Source of the DNA: Bubalus kerabau
Taxonomy: Eukaryota > Chordata > Mammalia > Artiodactyla > Bovidae
Length of the DNA: 64,000 nucleotides
Reading direction: 5' to 3'
Assembly: GCF_029407905.1 (NCBI RefSeq)
Contig: NC_073628.1
Coordinates: 64,054,501 to 64,118,500 of the forward strand
Of the stretch, positions 12,290 to 22,113 are shown in pieces. The notes below the pieces were generated by a model. It worked only from the letters and a program-made list of their open reading frames with translations, ran no database searches and was not told the DNA's origin. Every line of letters begins with the position of its first letter. Positions within the stretch are counted from its first letter, which is position 1. The position numbers and the translations under genes were made by a program.

Positions 12290-13608
12290 ATTTTAGTTTG
12301 CTAATTCATAAAATGTTGATGTTCATTCTTTCTATCTTCTGTTTGGACCAGTTCTAATTTACCTTGATTCATGGACCTAACATGGTTAGGTTAGGTTCCT
12401 ATGTGATATTGCTCTTTACAGCATCAGACTTTACTTCCATCACCAGTCACATACACAACTGGGCATTGTTTTCACTTTGGTTTTGTCTGTTCATTCTTTC
12501 TTGAGTTATTTCTCCACTCTTTTTCAGTAGCATATTGGGCACCTACAGGCCTGTTGAGTTTATCTTTCAGTGTCATATATTTTTGCCTTTTCATACTGTT
12601 CATGGGATTCTCAAGACAAGAATACTGAAGTGGTTTGCCATCCTCTTCTCCAGTGTACAACATATTGTCAGAACTCTCCACAACCTGTCCATCTTGGGTG
12701 GCCCTACATGGCATGGTTCATAGTTTCATTGAGTTAGACAAGTCTGTGGTCCATGTGGTCAGTTTGATTAGTTTTCTGTGATTGTGGTTTTCATTCTGTC
12801 TTCTGTCTGATGGATAAGGATAAGGGGCTTATGGAAGCTTCCTAATGGGAAAGACTGACTGTAGGGGTAACTGGGCCTTGTTCTGATGGGCGGGGCCATG
12901 CTCAGTAAATCTTTAATCCAATTTTCTGTTGATGGCTTGAGTTCTATTCCCTCTCTGTTGTTGGACCTGAGGCCAAACTATGGTGGAGGTAATGAAGATA
13001 ATGGTTACCTCTTTCAAAACATCCCATGAATGTACTGCTGCACTCAGTGTCACCAATCCTGCAGCAGGCCACTGCCAACCCACGCCTCTGCTGGAGACTC
13101 CTGGACACTCACTGGAAAGTCTATGCCAGTCTCTTGTGGGGTCACTACTCCTTTCTCCTGGGTCTTGGCGCTCACAAGATTTTGTTTTTGCCCTCCAAGA
13201 GTCTGTTTCCCCAGTCCTATGTAAGTTCTGTAATCAAATCCCAGTGGCCTCCAAAGTCAAATATTCTTGGAGTTGTCAGCCCCTTTGCCAGATCCCAGGG
13301 TTGGAAAATCTGTTGTGGGTCCTAGAACTTTCCTAACAGTGTGAGAATTTCTTTGGTATAACTGTTCAGCAATTTGTGGGTTGTCTGATCAGCAGCTCTA
13401 TGGTGGGGTTAATGGAGACCTCAAAGAGGGCTTATGCCTCAGGCTGTATGACCAGATAACTGTACCAGAACCCCTGCCCCGCGGCAGACCACTTCCTTCC
13501 CACACCTCTGCAGAAGACTCAAACACAGGTCTGGCTCAGTCTCTGTGGGGTCTCTGTGTCCTGGGGCACACAAGGCTTTCTTTGAGACCTCTGAGCATCT
13601 CTGGGGGG
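12290..13608 (-). mobile_element. BovB-1 5' leader, 'type A' module
   Basis: Upstream of the endonuclease, on the minus strand, is a leader whose + strand landmarks are GGATAAGGGGCTTATGGAAG, TCTGATGGGCGGGGCC, AACTATGGTGGAGGTAATG and CTGCAGCAGGCCACTGCC. I recall this text as a recurrent 5' leader of ruminant BovB copies. It differs from the leader of BovB-2 upstream of about 17470. No protein can be assigned. It ends abruptly at 13608 where the BovB-2 tail begins. Confidence 0.65.
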
Positions 13609-13874
13609 TTCAGTTCAGTTCAGTTGCTCAGTCGTGTCCGACTCTTTGTGATCTCATGAATAGCAGTGTGCCAGGCCTCCCTGTCCATCACCAACTCCCG
13701 GAGTTCACTCAGACTCAAGTCCATCGAGTCAGTGATGCCATTCAGCCATCTCATCCTCTGTCGTCCCCTTCTCCTCCTGCCCCCAATCCCTCCCAGCAGC
13801 AGAGTCTTTTCCAATGAGTCAACACTTCACATGAGGTGGCCAAAGTACTGGAGTTTCAGCTTTAGCATCATTCC

Positions 13875-15338
13875 TTACAAAGAAATCCCAGGGCTGATCT
13901 CCTTCAGAATGGACTGGTTGGATCTCCTTGCAGTCCAAGGGACTCTCAAGAGTCTTCTCCAACACCACAGTTCAAAAGCATCGATTCTTTGGCGCTCAGC
14001 CTTCTTCACAGTCCAACTCTCACAGCCATACATGACCACAGGAAAAACCATAGCCTTGACTAAACGGACTTTTGTTGGCAAAGCAATGTCTCTGTTTTTG
14101 AATATGCTATCTAGGTTGGTCATAACTTTCCTTCCAAGGAGTAAGCGTCTTTTAATTTCATGGCTGCAGTCACCATCTGCAGTGATTTTGGAGCCCAGAA
14201 AAATGAAGTCTGACACTGTTTCCACTGTTTCCCCATCTATTTCCCATAAAGTGATGGGACCAGATGCCATGATCTTCGTTTTCTGAATGTTGAGCTTTAA
14301 GCCAACTTTTTCACTCTCCTCTTTCACTTTCATCAAGAGGCTTTTGAGTTCCTCTTCACTTTCTGCCGTAAGGGTGGTGTCATCTGCATATCTGAGGTTA
14401 TTAATATTTCTCCCAGCAATCTTGATTCCAGCTTGTGTTTCTTCCAGTTCAGCCTTTCTCATTATGTACTCTGCATATGAGTTAAATAAGCAGGGTGACA
14501 ATATACAGCCTTGACGTACTCCTTTTCCTATTTGGAACCAGTCTGTTGTTCCATGTCCAGTTCTAACTGTTACTTCCTGACCTGCATACAGATTTCTCAA
14601 GAGGCAGGTCAGGTGGTCTGCTATTCCCATCTTTTTCAGAATTTCCCACAGTTTATTGTGATCCACACAGTCAAAGGCTTTGGCATAGTCAATACAGCAG
14701 AAATAGATGTTTTTCTGGAACTCTCTTGCTTTTTCCATGATCCAGCAGATGTTGGCAATTTGATCTCTGTTTCCTCTGCCTTTTCTAAAACCAGCTTGAA
14801 CATCAGGAATTTCACGGTTCACATATTGCTGAAGCCTGGCTTGGAGAATTTTGAGCATTACTTTACTAGCCTGTGAGATGAGTGCAACTGTGCGGTAGTC
14901 TAGGCATTCTTTGGCATTGCCTTTCTTTGGGATTGGAATGAAAACGGACCTTTTCCAGTCCTGTGGCCACTGCTGAGTTTTCCAAATTTGCTGGCATATT
15001 GAGTGCAGCATTTTCACAGCATCATCTTTCAGGATTTGAAATAGCTCCACTGGAATTCCATCACCTCCACTAGCTTTGTTCATAGTGATGCTTTCTAAGG
15101 CCCACTTGACTTCACATTCCAGGATGTCTGGCTCTAGGTCAGTGATCACATCATCCTGATTATCTTGGTCATGAAGCTCTTTTTTGTACAGTTCTTCTGT
15201 GTATTCTTGCCACCTCTTCTTAATACCTTCTGCTTCTGTTAGGTCCATACCATTTCTGTTCTTTATCGAGCCCATCTTTGCATTAAATATTCCCTTGGTA
15301 TCTCTAATCTTCTTGAATAGATCTCTAGTCTTTCCCAT
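13875..15338 (-). pseudogene. BovB-2 reverse-transcriptase frame, 487 residues open
   Basis: An uninterrupted 487-residue frame covers the RTE-class reverse transcriptase. Motif A (AFDCVDH) is near residues 221-227, motif B (VRQGCILSP) near 274-282, and the catalytic YADD at 317-320. The C-terminal basic region has YGCESW near 437-442 and FELWCWRR near 455-462. The frame stops early at ISL: a TAA sits where other copies in this window read on into GMMLKLKLQYFGHLMRR. The endonuclease lies upstream in other frames, so the full polyprotein is broken and the element is dead. The methionine start is only the first in frame. Confidence 0.88.
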
Positions 15339-15446
15339 TCTGTTGTTTTCCTCTATTTCTTTGCACTGATCACTGAGGAAGGCTTTCTTATCTCTTCTTG
15401 CTATTCTTTGGAACTCTGTATTCAGATGCTTATATCGTTCCTTTTC

Positions 15447-16223
15447 TCATTTGCTTTTTGCTTCTCTTCTTTTCACAGCTATTTGTAAGGCCTCCCCAGA
15501 CAGCCATTTTGCTTTTTTGCATTTCTTTTCCATGGGGATGGTCTTGATCCCTGTTTCCTGTACAATGTCATGAACCTCATTCCATAGTTCATCAGGCACT
15601 CTATCTATCAGATCTAGGCCCTTAAATCTATTTCTCACCTCCACTGCAGGTCATACCTGAATGGTCTAGTAGTTTTCCCTACTTTATTCAATTTAAGTCT
15701 GAATTTGGTAATAAGGAGTTCATGATCTGAGCCACAGTCAGCTCCCGGTCTTGTTTTCTTTGACTGTATAGAGCTTCTCCATCTTTGGCTGCAAAGAACA
15801 TAATCAATCTGATTTCGGTGTTGACCATCTGGTGATGTCCATGTGTAGAGTCTTCTCTTGTGTTGTTGGAAGAGGTTGTTTGCTATGACCAGTGCATTTT
15901 CTTGGCAAAACTCTATTAGTCTTTGCCCTGCTTTATTCCGTATTCCAAGGCCAAATTTGCCTGTTACTCCAGGTGTTTCTTGACTTCCTACTTTTGCATT
16001 CCAGTCCACTAATGAAAAGGACATCTTTTTTGGGTGTTAGTTTTAAAAGATCATGTAGGTCTTCATAGAACCGTTCAACTTCAGCTTCTTCAGCGTTACT
16101 GGTTGGGCCATAGCCTTGGATTACTGTGATATTGAATGGTTTGCCTTGGAAACAAACAGAGATCAGTCTGTCGTTTTTGAGATTGCATCCAAGTACTGCA
16201 TTACAGACTCTTTTGTTGACCAT
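15447..16223 (-). pseudogene. BovB-2 endonuclease remnant
   Basis: Frames at 15933-16223 (MVNKRVCNAVLGCNLKNDR, then a YGPTSNAEEAEVE block) and 15635-16024 (the VDWNAKVGSQETPG, TSPDGQHRNQIDYVLCSQRW and GSDHELL motifs) are the endonuclease domain. They overlap in different frames near 15933-16024, which marks a frameshift. A third frame, 15447-15644, links toward the reverse transcriptase and ends in a stop. Catalytic-type residues (the D and N of DWNAKVG, the SDH motif) are still readable, but the domain is not continuous. Confidence 0.85.
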
Positions 16224-16620
16224 GATGGCTACTCCATTTCTTCTGAGGGATTCCTGCCCGCAGTAGTAGATATAATGGTCATCTCAGTTAAATTCATCCA
16301 TTCCAGTCCATTTGAGTTTGCTGATTCCTAGAATGTCGATATTCACTCTTGCCATCTCCTGTTTGGCCACTTCCAATGTGCCTTGATTCATGGACCTGAC
16401 ATTCCTGGTCCCTATGCAATATTGCTCTTTACAGCATCAGACCTTGCTTCTATCACCAGTCACATCCACAGCTGGGTATTGTTTTTGCTTTGGCTCCATC
16501 CCTTCATTCTTTCTCGAATTATTTCTCCACGGATCTCCAGTAGCATATTGGGCACCTACTGACCTGGGGAGTTCCTCTTTCAGTATCCTATCATTTTGCC
16601 TTTTCATGCTGTTCATGGGG

Positions 16621-17279
16621 TGGCATCCAGTCCCATCACTTCATGGGAAATAGATGGGGAAACAGTGGAAACAGTGTCAGTCTTTATTTATGGGGGCTCC
16701 AAAATCACTGCAGATGGTGACTGTAGCCATGAAATTAAAAGACACTTACTCCTTGGAAGGAAAGTTATGACCAACCTAGATAGCATATTCAAAAACAGAG
16801 ACATTGCTTTGCCAACAAAAGTCCGTCTAGTCAAGGCTATGGTTTTTCCTGTGGTCATGTATGGCTGTGAGAGTTGGACTGTGAAGAAGGCTGAGTGCCA
16901 AAGAATCGATGCTTTTGAACTGTGGTGTTGGAGAAGACTCTTGAGAGTCCCTTGGACTGCAAGGAGATCCAACCAGTCCATTCTGAAGGAGATCAGCCCT
17001 GGGATTTCTTTGTAAGGAATGATGCTAAAGCTGAAACTCCAGTACTTTGGCCACCTCATGTGAAGTGTTGACTCATTGGAAAAGACTCTGCTGCTGGGAG
17101 GGATTGGGGGCAGGAGGAGAAGGGGACGACAGAGGATGAGATGGCTGGATGGCATCACTGACTCGATGGACTTGAGTCTGAGTGAACTCCGGGAGTTGGT
17201 GATGGACAGGGAGGCCTGGCACACTGCTATTCATGAGATCACAAAGAGTCGGACACGACTGAGTGACTGAACTGAACTG
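16621..17279 (+). mobile_element. BovB-3: short sense BovB nested in BovB-2
   Basis: A 659-bp 5'-truncated copy begins in the late reverse-transcriptase region (TGGCATCCAGTCCCATCAC) and ends in the ACTGAACTGA tail. The host BovB-2 reads GTTCATGGGG before it and TGGGGTTCTCACGG after it, giving a short TSD ATGGGG at 16615-16620 and 17280-17285. It is nearly identical to, and inverted relative to, the 3' end of BovB-2 itself. It even shares the TAA after GGGATTTCTTTG and a TGA in CACCTCATGTGAAG. Confidence 0.9.
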
Positions 17280-17285
17280 ATGGGG

Positions 17286-17631
17286 TTCTCACGGCAAGAA
17301 TACTGAAGTGGTTTGCCATTCCTTTCTCCGTGGACCACATTCTGTCAGATCTCTCCAGCATGACCCGCCCGTCTTGGGTTGCCCCATGGGCATGGCTTAG
17401 TTTCACTGAGTTAGACAAGGTTGTGGTCCTAGTGTGATTAGATTGACTAGTTTCCTGTGAGTGTGGTTTCAGTGTGTCTGCCCTCTGATGCTCTCTTGCA
17501 ACACCTACTGTCTTATTTGGGTTTATCTTACCTTAGGCGTGGGTTATCTCTTCATGACTGCTCCAGCCAAGTGCAGCCACTGCTCCTTACCTTGAACGAG
17601 TGGTATCTCCTCACTGCCGCCCTTCCTACAT
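17286..17631 (-). mobile_element. BovB-2 5' leader, 'type B' module
   Basis: It resumes BovB-2 after BovB-3. The part to about 17460 is homologous to BovB-1 12600-12790 (both have AAGAATACTGAAGTGGTTTGCC). Beyond it the sequence switches to a different leader: GTCTGCCCTCTGATGCTCTC, then TTATCTTACCTTAGGCGTGG, then two GGTATCTC(C)TC repeats. I recall this as a second kind of BovB 5' leader in ruminants. No coding frame is assigned. Confidence 0.65.
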
Positions 17632-18036
17632 CCGCTACTCCCGAGACCCGATCCGCCTACTGGCGCGCGGGGCAAGGGCAGCCTGGACGCGACTTCGAGG
17701 CAGGCCTTGGGCAGCTGCCACAGGCACCTAGAGCCACCACCTCCTCTGCCTCAAGCGGCCAGCCGAAGAAGCTGAAGAAGGAGCCTGGAGGGGGGGAGAA
17801 GAGAGGCAGCATCTCCTCCTCCTCCACACCTCTGAAATACCGCTCCGGCTGCGACCCCAGCCAACAGCCAGACCCTGGAGCGCTCGTGTGCTTTCGGCTG
17901 CCCTGCATGCCTCCAAGGGCTTCCCCAAACCCTCCAGAGCTAGGCCGCTCAACTCAGGCCAAGGGCTCCAAGCTCTGCCAAGATATTCCTGAGGCAGACC
18001 GGGAAACCGGGGAGCACTGCCCGCCTGCCACTACAG
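17632..18036. other. CpG-rich block of unknown origin at BovB-2 5' end
   Basis: About 405 bp with a composition unlike its surroundings: rich in G and C and in CpG (GGCGCGCGGGG, GACGCGACTTCGAG, TACCGCTCCGGCTGCGAC), while the rest of the window is AT-rich and CpG-poor. I do not recognise it as BovB, SINE or any gene. A + strand frame (17457-18284) and short minus-strand frames cross it, with proline, serine and glycine bias typical of GC-rich non-coding DNA. Because the candidate TSD lies outside it, it may be a 5' transduced promoter or first exon copied with BovB-2. It could also be a separate insertion. Confidence 0.55.
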
Positions 18037-18047
18037 TCTCTCGGAGG

Positions 18048-18240
18048 TGGGTATGGGGTTTAATTCTAAATGCGATTTCACCCCTTCTACCATTTTGCTG
18101 GGGATTTTACTTTGCCCTTGGATGTGGGTATCTTTTTTTGTTGGGATCCGACATTCTCCTGTTGATCGTTGTTCAGCAACTAGTTGTGACTTTGGAGTTC
18201 TTGCAGGAGAAGATGATGTCCTTCTCCTCTGCCATTGAGA
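18048..18240 (-). mobile_element. Displaced 5' end of BovB-1
   Basis: The + strand text GGTATGGGGTTTAATTCTAAATG, TACCATTTTGCTGGGG, GGATGTGGGTATCTTTTTTTG and CAGGAGAAGATG is, from memory, what follows the GAGCATCTCTGG point in BovB leaders. BovB-1 stops at exactly that point (13608). I therefore read this as its outer 5' end, cut off by BovB-2. Assignment to BovB-2 itself is the main alternative. Confidence 0.6.
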
Positions 18241-18383
18241 TTAGGAAGCCTGAAGAAAGAAAAGGTATCCAGGATTCTTTTTAGATTTCAGATGCCTTTT
18301 CTTCATCCAGAAGGTAGTATCTTTGAACAGATGGAAAAAGGAGTCTGGGACCACTAGTCATCATAGAATCATAGAATGACCAT
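18241..18383. other. Unassigned segment inside the outer TSD
   Basis: About 140 bp between the end of recognisable BovB-1 and the outer TSD. It contains an imperfect direct repeat of CATCATAGAATC (near 18359 and 18389). It may be extra sequence copied at the BovB-1 5' end or filler made during integration. Confidence 0.45.
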
Positions 18384-18890
18384 ATACTCATCATAGAATC
18401 CAGTAATTGTGCTCCCTAGTATTTACTCAAAGAAGTTGAAAACTATGTCCACATAGAAATCTTACACGAATGTTTATAGTATCTTTATAATTGATAATTC
18501 TTGAAAGCAACCAAGATGTCTTTTTTTGTTACTGAATGGATTAACTGCGTCACCTCCGGAGAATGAAACATTGTTTAATGCTGGAAAGAGATGAAATATC
18601 TAGCGGTAAAAATGCATGAAGAGACATTAAATGCATATTATTAACTTGGAAAGGCTACATAACTGTGTAATTCTGAGGATATGACATCTGGAAAAGGGAA
18701 TATTATAAAATACAAGATCAGTGTTTGCCATGATCAGGTTGGGAAGATTCTGGTGAATGATAGTGTTAATGTGGGAGGCTGTACATATGTGGCATCAGGG
18801 TGTCTACTGAAATCTCTGTACCTTCTTCTTATTTTTGTTATAAATCTAAAGCTGCCCTAAAAAAACAAAGTCTTTATATACATCTCTATA
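18384..18890 (+). mobile_element. Old sense L1 LINE, right part (3' end)
   Basis: This resumes the L1 interrupted at 9621. After the TSD ATACTCATCAT come CTCCCTAGTATTTACTCAAAG, AAATCTTACACGAATGTTTATAG, GAAAGCAACCAAGATGTC and finally TATAAATCTAAAGCTGCCC plus an A-rich end with AAAGTCT. This is the classic end of ORF2 and the 3' UTR of an older L1M-type element. The order matches the left part exactly across the 8.8-kb insertion. Confidence 0.85.
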
Positions 18891-20127
18891 TATAAAGTAT
18901 GTAGGTAATACCTAGGCATTGTTATGACCTATTTGGCCTAAGTCAAAATGATGCCTGGGTTATTACTGCAGAAGTAATCATCAACAATTCTTTTTGTAGT
19001 CCATATTTTAGGACTTTTCTCACATTAAAACTAAGTAAAGTACATAAATCATGTACATGCCCAGGGAAATTAGCAAACACACTCCTATTTTATGTGGGTA
19101 ATTGACTGATTCTATATTCATGATTTTATGCTTCAACTCCAATCACTTTTAGCAAGTGTCACAAACATGTACAAACTTTTAAGGGCTTTTCCTGATGTGT
19201 GAGAAAGCAGGAGAGGCTTTGATTCACAAGTATTGTTGTGGTATAAAAACTAGTTACTTGTCACTTAGCCAGGTAAAGAATAAAATATAATGTGTAATAT
19301 TATTTCATAGCACACACATATTTTGATTTTGTGCCAATTTAATCATTTTTCTGTTAGTGGTCCTGAAAGACAAGATAGGTCAATGAGCCAAGGTATTGAC
19401 AAGTTGGATAAAATGTGTTATTAAAATACCTTTCTTAATCAAGAATTATTCCAATTTTTTTTCTTATTCATTCTTTGAGCAACATACATTTTATTTTATC
19501 TAGGACACCAAGCCCCACTGTCTATGACTAAAATTGAGCTTAATTAATTTGCATTGGATAACTACACCTGAGATCAATCAGTCAGATAACTCATCAAGGA
19601 GTCTGGGAAAGCCACAGTTAACATTAACCTACATGAGCTATAAAGAATTAGCTTTTGAATGCAGCATGACAGTATAGGCTATCTTATTCCCTAAAACCTA
19701 GATATTTGTTGAATTTGGAAAATTAATATACATTCATGGACTGACTGAAACTGATTGAATTGGAACTAGCTAGTTGCTTTGGTTAATGCAGAGGGAGAAA
19801 AATGTTTCCTCTATTTTTATTTCTAAGTGGATATTAGTATTCTATAAATGGACATTTTAAAGTTTAAAAAGTAACTATAATCGTGCTAACTGATTAAAAC
19901 CACATATATTGAAATATGCAGATAATTTTAGTCTTTGAAGCTATAGAAATATCTGGATTTCAACAATATTACCATTCATTGAGCACAATGGTAGAAACAT
20001 TATCACTTGAACATCAAACAATCTTGTAATATAAATATGAACATCTTAAAGCATTTACTGAAGTTAAATCTTTTTTTGTTTGTTTGTTTGTTTCTAACCT
20101 CAAAATGTAATGTGCATCTTGTATGCA
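18891..20127. other. Unassigned AT-rich sequence with a (TTTG)n tract
   Basis: No gene or repeat recognised apart from a short T7(GTTT)n run at 20071-20093 just before a Bov-tA. Confidence 0.5.
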
Positions 20128-20240
20128 GTTGGAGTGGGTTGCCATTCCCTTCTCTAGGAGATCTTCTCAACCCAGGAATCAAAACCGGGTCTCCTGCATT
20201 GTAGGCAGATTCTTTACCATCTGAGCCACCATGGAAGTCC
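20128..20240 (-). mobile_element. Bov-tA SINE 5' part, antisense
   Basis: The minus strand reads GGACTTCCATGGTGGCTCAG, then a GTAAAGAATCTGCCTACAATG head and a GAAGGGAATGGCAACCCACTCC core. The BovB-derived tail is missing. The head is well preserved, with tRNA-like A and B box remnants, but it is not a tRNA gene. Confidence 0.85.
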
Positions 20241-20299
20241 TGTATTCAATTTGATTGGTGCAATATTCCCCTGTTTTCTTTATTGTATCTTCTCTTTTT

Positions 20300-20363
20300 C
20301 TGTGTCTTTTCCTACACAGCACCCAGAGTCATCTTACTGGGTGCTATGTGGGAAAAGATACAG
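20300..20363. ncRNA. Candidate 27-bp-stem RNA hairpin
   Basis: Arm 20300-20326 and arm 20337-20363 are reverse complements at 24 of 27 positions, with a 10-nt loop (AGTCATCTTA). Of the three mismatches, two would be G-U pairs if the + strand is transcribed; the third is C-A. Size and shape fit a miRNA precursor or the relic of a small palindromic DNA transposon. I do not recognise the sequence as a known miRNA. There is no sequence evidence of transcription. Confidence 0.45.
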
Positions 20364-21604
20364 GAAATATGCATCTGAGGAATATTTAAATCTTTTTTAT
20401 TTCAAAAGTCAGCATTAAAATTACTAGTATGAGTTCAACTCAATCAGAACTATTGTTCACTTCACATAAAAATGTGTTTTTCATTTTAAAATTTCACTGT
20501 GTGAAATGGAGTACTTGCTTATTTGATTGTCAGTTAAGCCTATTCTTATAATATTAGACAAAAATTAAATATTGCAAAAAATGTAGCAGAAAATACTTAT
20601 AAGTTAAAATGAAAAGCAATTTTGTTAATTAGTATGTTTGATTAATATGAATAAATAACCTGTCCAATTACATTTTGTAAGCTTTTCAAATCAACTCTTT
20701 TGGACAGTGAATAAAAAGAAAAGACCCTAGAGATCAGATAAAATAGGGACTATTATTCCTTTTTTTCCTTTCTACAATGACATTAATCATTAATGATTCA
20801 GTTCCAAACATTAGCATCTCAATTCAGGAGAAAGGAAAAAGCAAAAATAAGAACAATCAAACTAAAAATGTGTTCCACACTTTCTTTGCTTGATTATACA
20901 TTAATCTTTCTTTTGGGAACCTGTTCCCTAAAGTTGAATTGATCATATGTTAAAATTCATGACATAGTTGCATCATTAGTCTTGCTGTGCTTTTTATTTT
21001 TTACTTTAATTTGCAATTTTCCCCTTTAACTGCATCCTAGTTCCATCTTCCATCTTCTGACACAAATTTGCCCTCTCCTTTAATACACATACATACTTTC
21101 AAAACATGTAGTATTATTACTATTTATATGCCTCAGACACCAGCTTTAAAAAGTATGCAAATATATACATGGGAATGTATGGGAATAAAAGTCCTATGGG
21201 AATAAAAGTTTAAGTTCTGCTGGCCTCCACAGCTAGGCAATCTGGGAAGCATTTGCAAAAATCTGGGCTCCAGTTGAGTGTATAAGCTCTGTTCTGGTAG
21301 ATATCAGCAAGCTGAAGGAGGGCCAAAAAAGAGCTCTAAGATGGTATCTCTGGCTTATGTTTCTTGAGAGGACCTCTGCTATCTCTGGATGTGTGTCAAA
21401 CATGAAACCTGCCCCTCAGGCTGAAATTCCAGGTCATGAAATTTTAATTTTAATTTTAATCACATTTCAACTAATCCATTTCTTTAATTGTGAATATTTT
21501 CATAATTAAATGAAATTTAATTATGTGATTCTTGCCAAATACAAATTGCATTGCAATATTCTTGACCGCATCCTCTTACAAGTCTATACCTGTTTATCCC
21601 AAGT
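20364..21604. other. Unassigned AT-rich sequence
   Basis: No gene or family repeat recognised. A short (TTTTAA)n run lies near 21440-21460. Confidence 0.5.
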
Positions 21605-22113
21605 GTTGTGGTTATTCAGTTGCTCAGTTGTCTCTGATTCTTTGAGACACCATGGACTGCAGCACACCAGGCTTCCCTGTCCTTCACTGTCTCCTGGAGT
21701 TGGTTCAAACTCATGTCCATTGAGTTGATGATGAGGTAATCTAACCATCATGATGGTTAGATCATGATGAAATCTAACCATCTCACCCTCTGTTTTCCCC
21801 TTCTCCTCTTGCTTTCACTCTTTCCTAGCATCAGGGTGTTTTTCAATGAGTTGGTTCTTCACATCAGGTAACCAAAATATTGGAGCTTCAGTTTCAGTCC
21901 TTCCAATGAATATTCAGGGTTGATTTCCTTTAGCGTTGACTGGTTTGATCTCCTTGCAGACCAAGGGACTCTCAAGAGTCTTCTCCAGCACCACAGTTCG
22001 AAAGTATCAGTGCTTCTGGGTTCAGCCTTCTTTATGGTCCAACTCTCACATCCATACATGACTACTGGAAAAACCATAGCTTTGATTATATGGACCTTTG
22101 TTGAAGTGAAAGG
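21605..22113 (-). mobile_element. BovB LINE 3' end, antisense, 5'-truncated
   Basis: The 3' UTR and the last part of the reverse-transcriptase frame are present (minus-strand MVFPVVMYGCESWTIKKAE near 22090-22030). The terminal ACTGAA repeats are absent, so its tail starts at GTTCAGTTGC-like text near 21614. A small palindrome has been created inside it at 21739-21762. Confidence 0.88.
21739..21762. repeat. Perfect 24-bp palindrome inside BovB
   Basis: ATCTAACCATCA followed by its exact reverse complement, with no spacer. The same word recurs in direct orientation at about 21772-21783. Other BovB copies in this window have a single such block (CATCCAACCATCTCATCC), so this is a local foldback duplication of that block. 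Confidence 0.9.

Larger units (their letters stand above)
9622..13608 (-). mobile_element. BovB-1: long antisense BovB LINE (3' part)
   Basis: The 3' tail CAGTTCAGTTCAGTCACTCAG begins at 9622. Going 5' on the minus strand come the 3' UTR, the reverse transcriptase (about 9940-11220), the endonuclease region (about 11620-12280) and a 5' leader reaching 13608. All protein frames are cut by stops and frameshifts. The 11-bp TSD ATACTCATCAT at 9611-9621 and 18384-18394 brackets the whole nest and shows that this element landed in the L1. Its 5' end appears displaced to 18048-18240 by the later BovB-2 insertion. Confidence 0.88.
13609..18036 (-). mobile_element. BovB-2: long antisense BovB LINE inserted in BovB-1
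   Basis: The tail TTCAGTTCAGTTCAGTTGC starts at 13609. The 3' UTR, a long reverse-transcriptase frame, a broken endonuclease frame and a 5' leader follow on the minus strand. BovB-3 interrupts it at 16621-17279. Flanks TCTCTGGGGGG (13598-13608) and TCTCTCGGAGG (18037-18047) form a candidate TSD with 9 of 11 matches. If so, the CpG-rich block 17632-18036 was part of the inserted molecule. It is less mutated than BovB-1, so it is younger. Confidence 0.82.

Noticed and set aside
13666..14286. 206-residue + strand frame opposite BovB-2
   Set aside because: It is the antisense of the BovB 3' UTR and reverse transcriptase. Nearly identical frames appear opposite other BovB copies (16688-17224, 22942-23313, 54853-55419), so it is a property of the repeat.
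17457..18284. Open frame of 275 residues on the + strand, the longest apart from the BovB-2 frame
   Set aside because: It starts in the antisense of a BovB leader, crosses the CpG-rich block and ends in BovB text again. The residues show GC-driven bias and no domain I recognise. It is more likely a chance frame.
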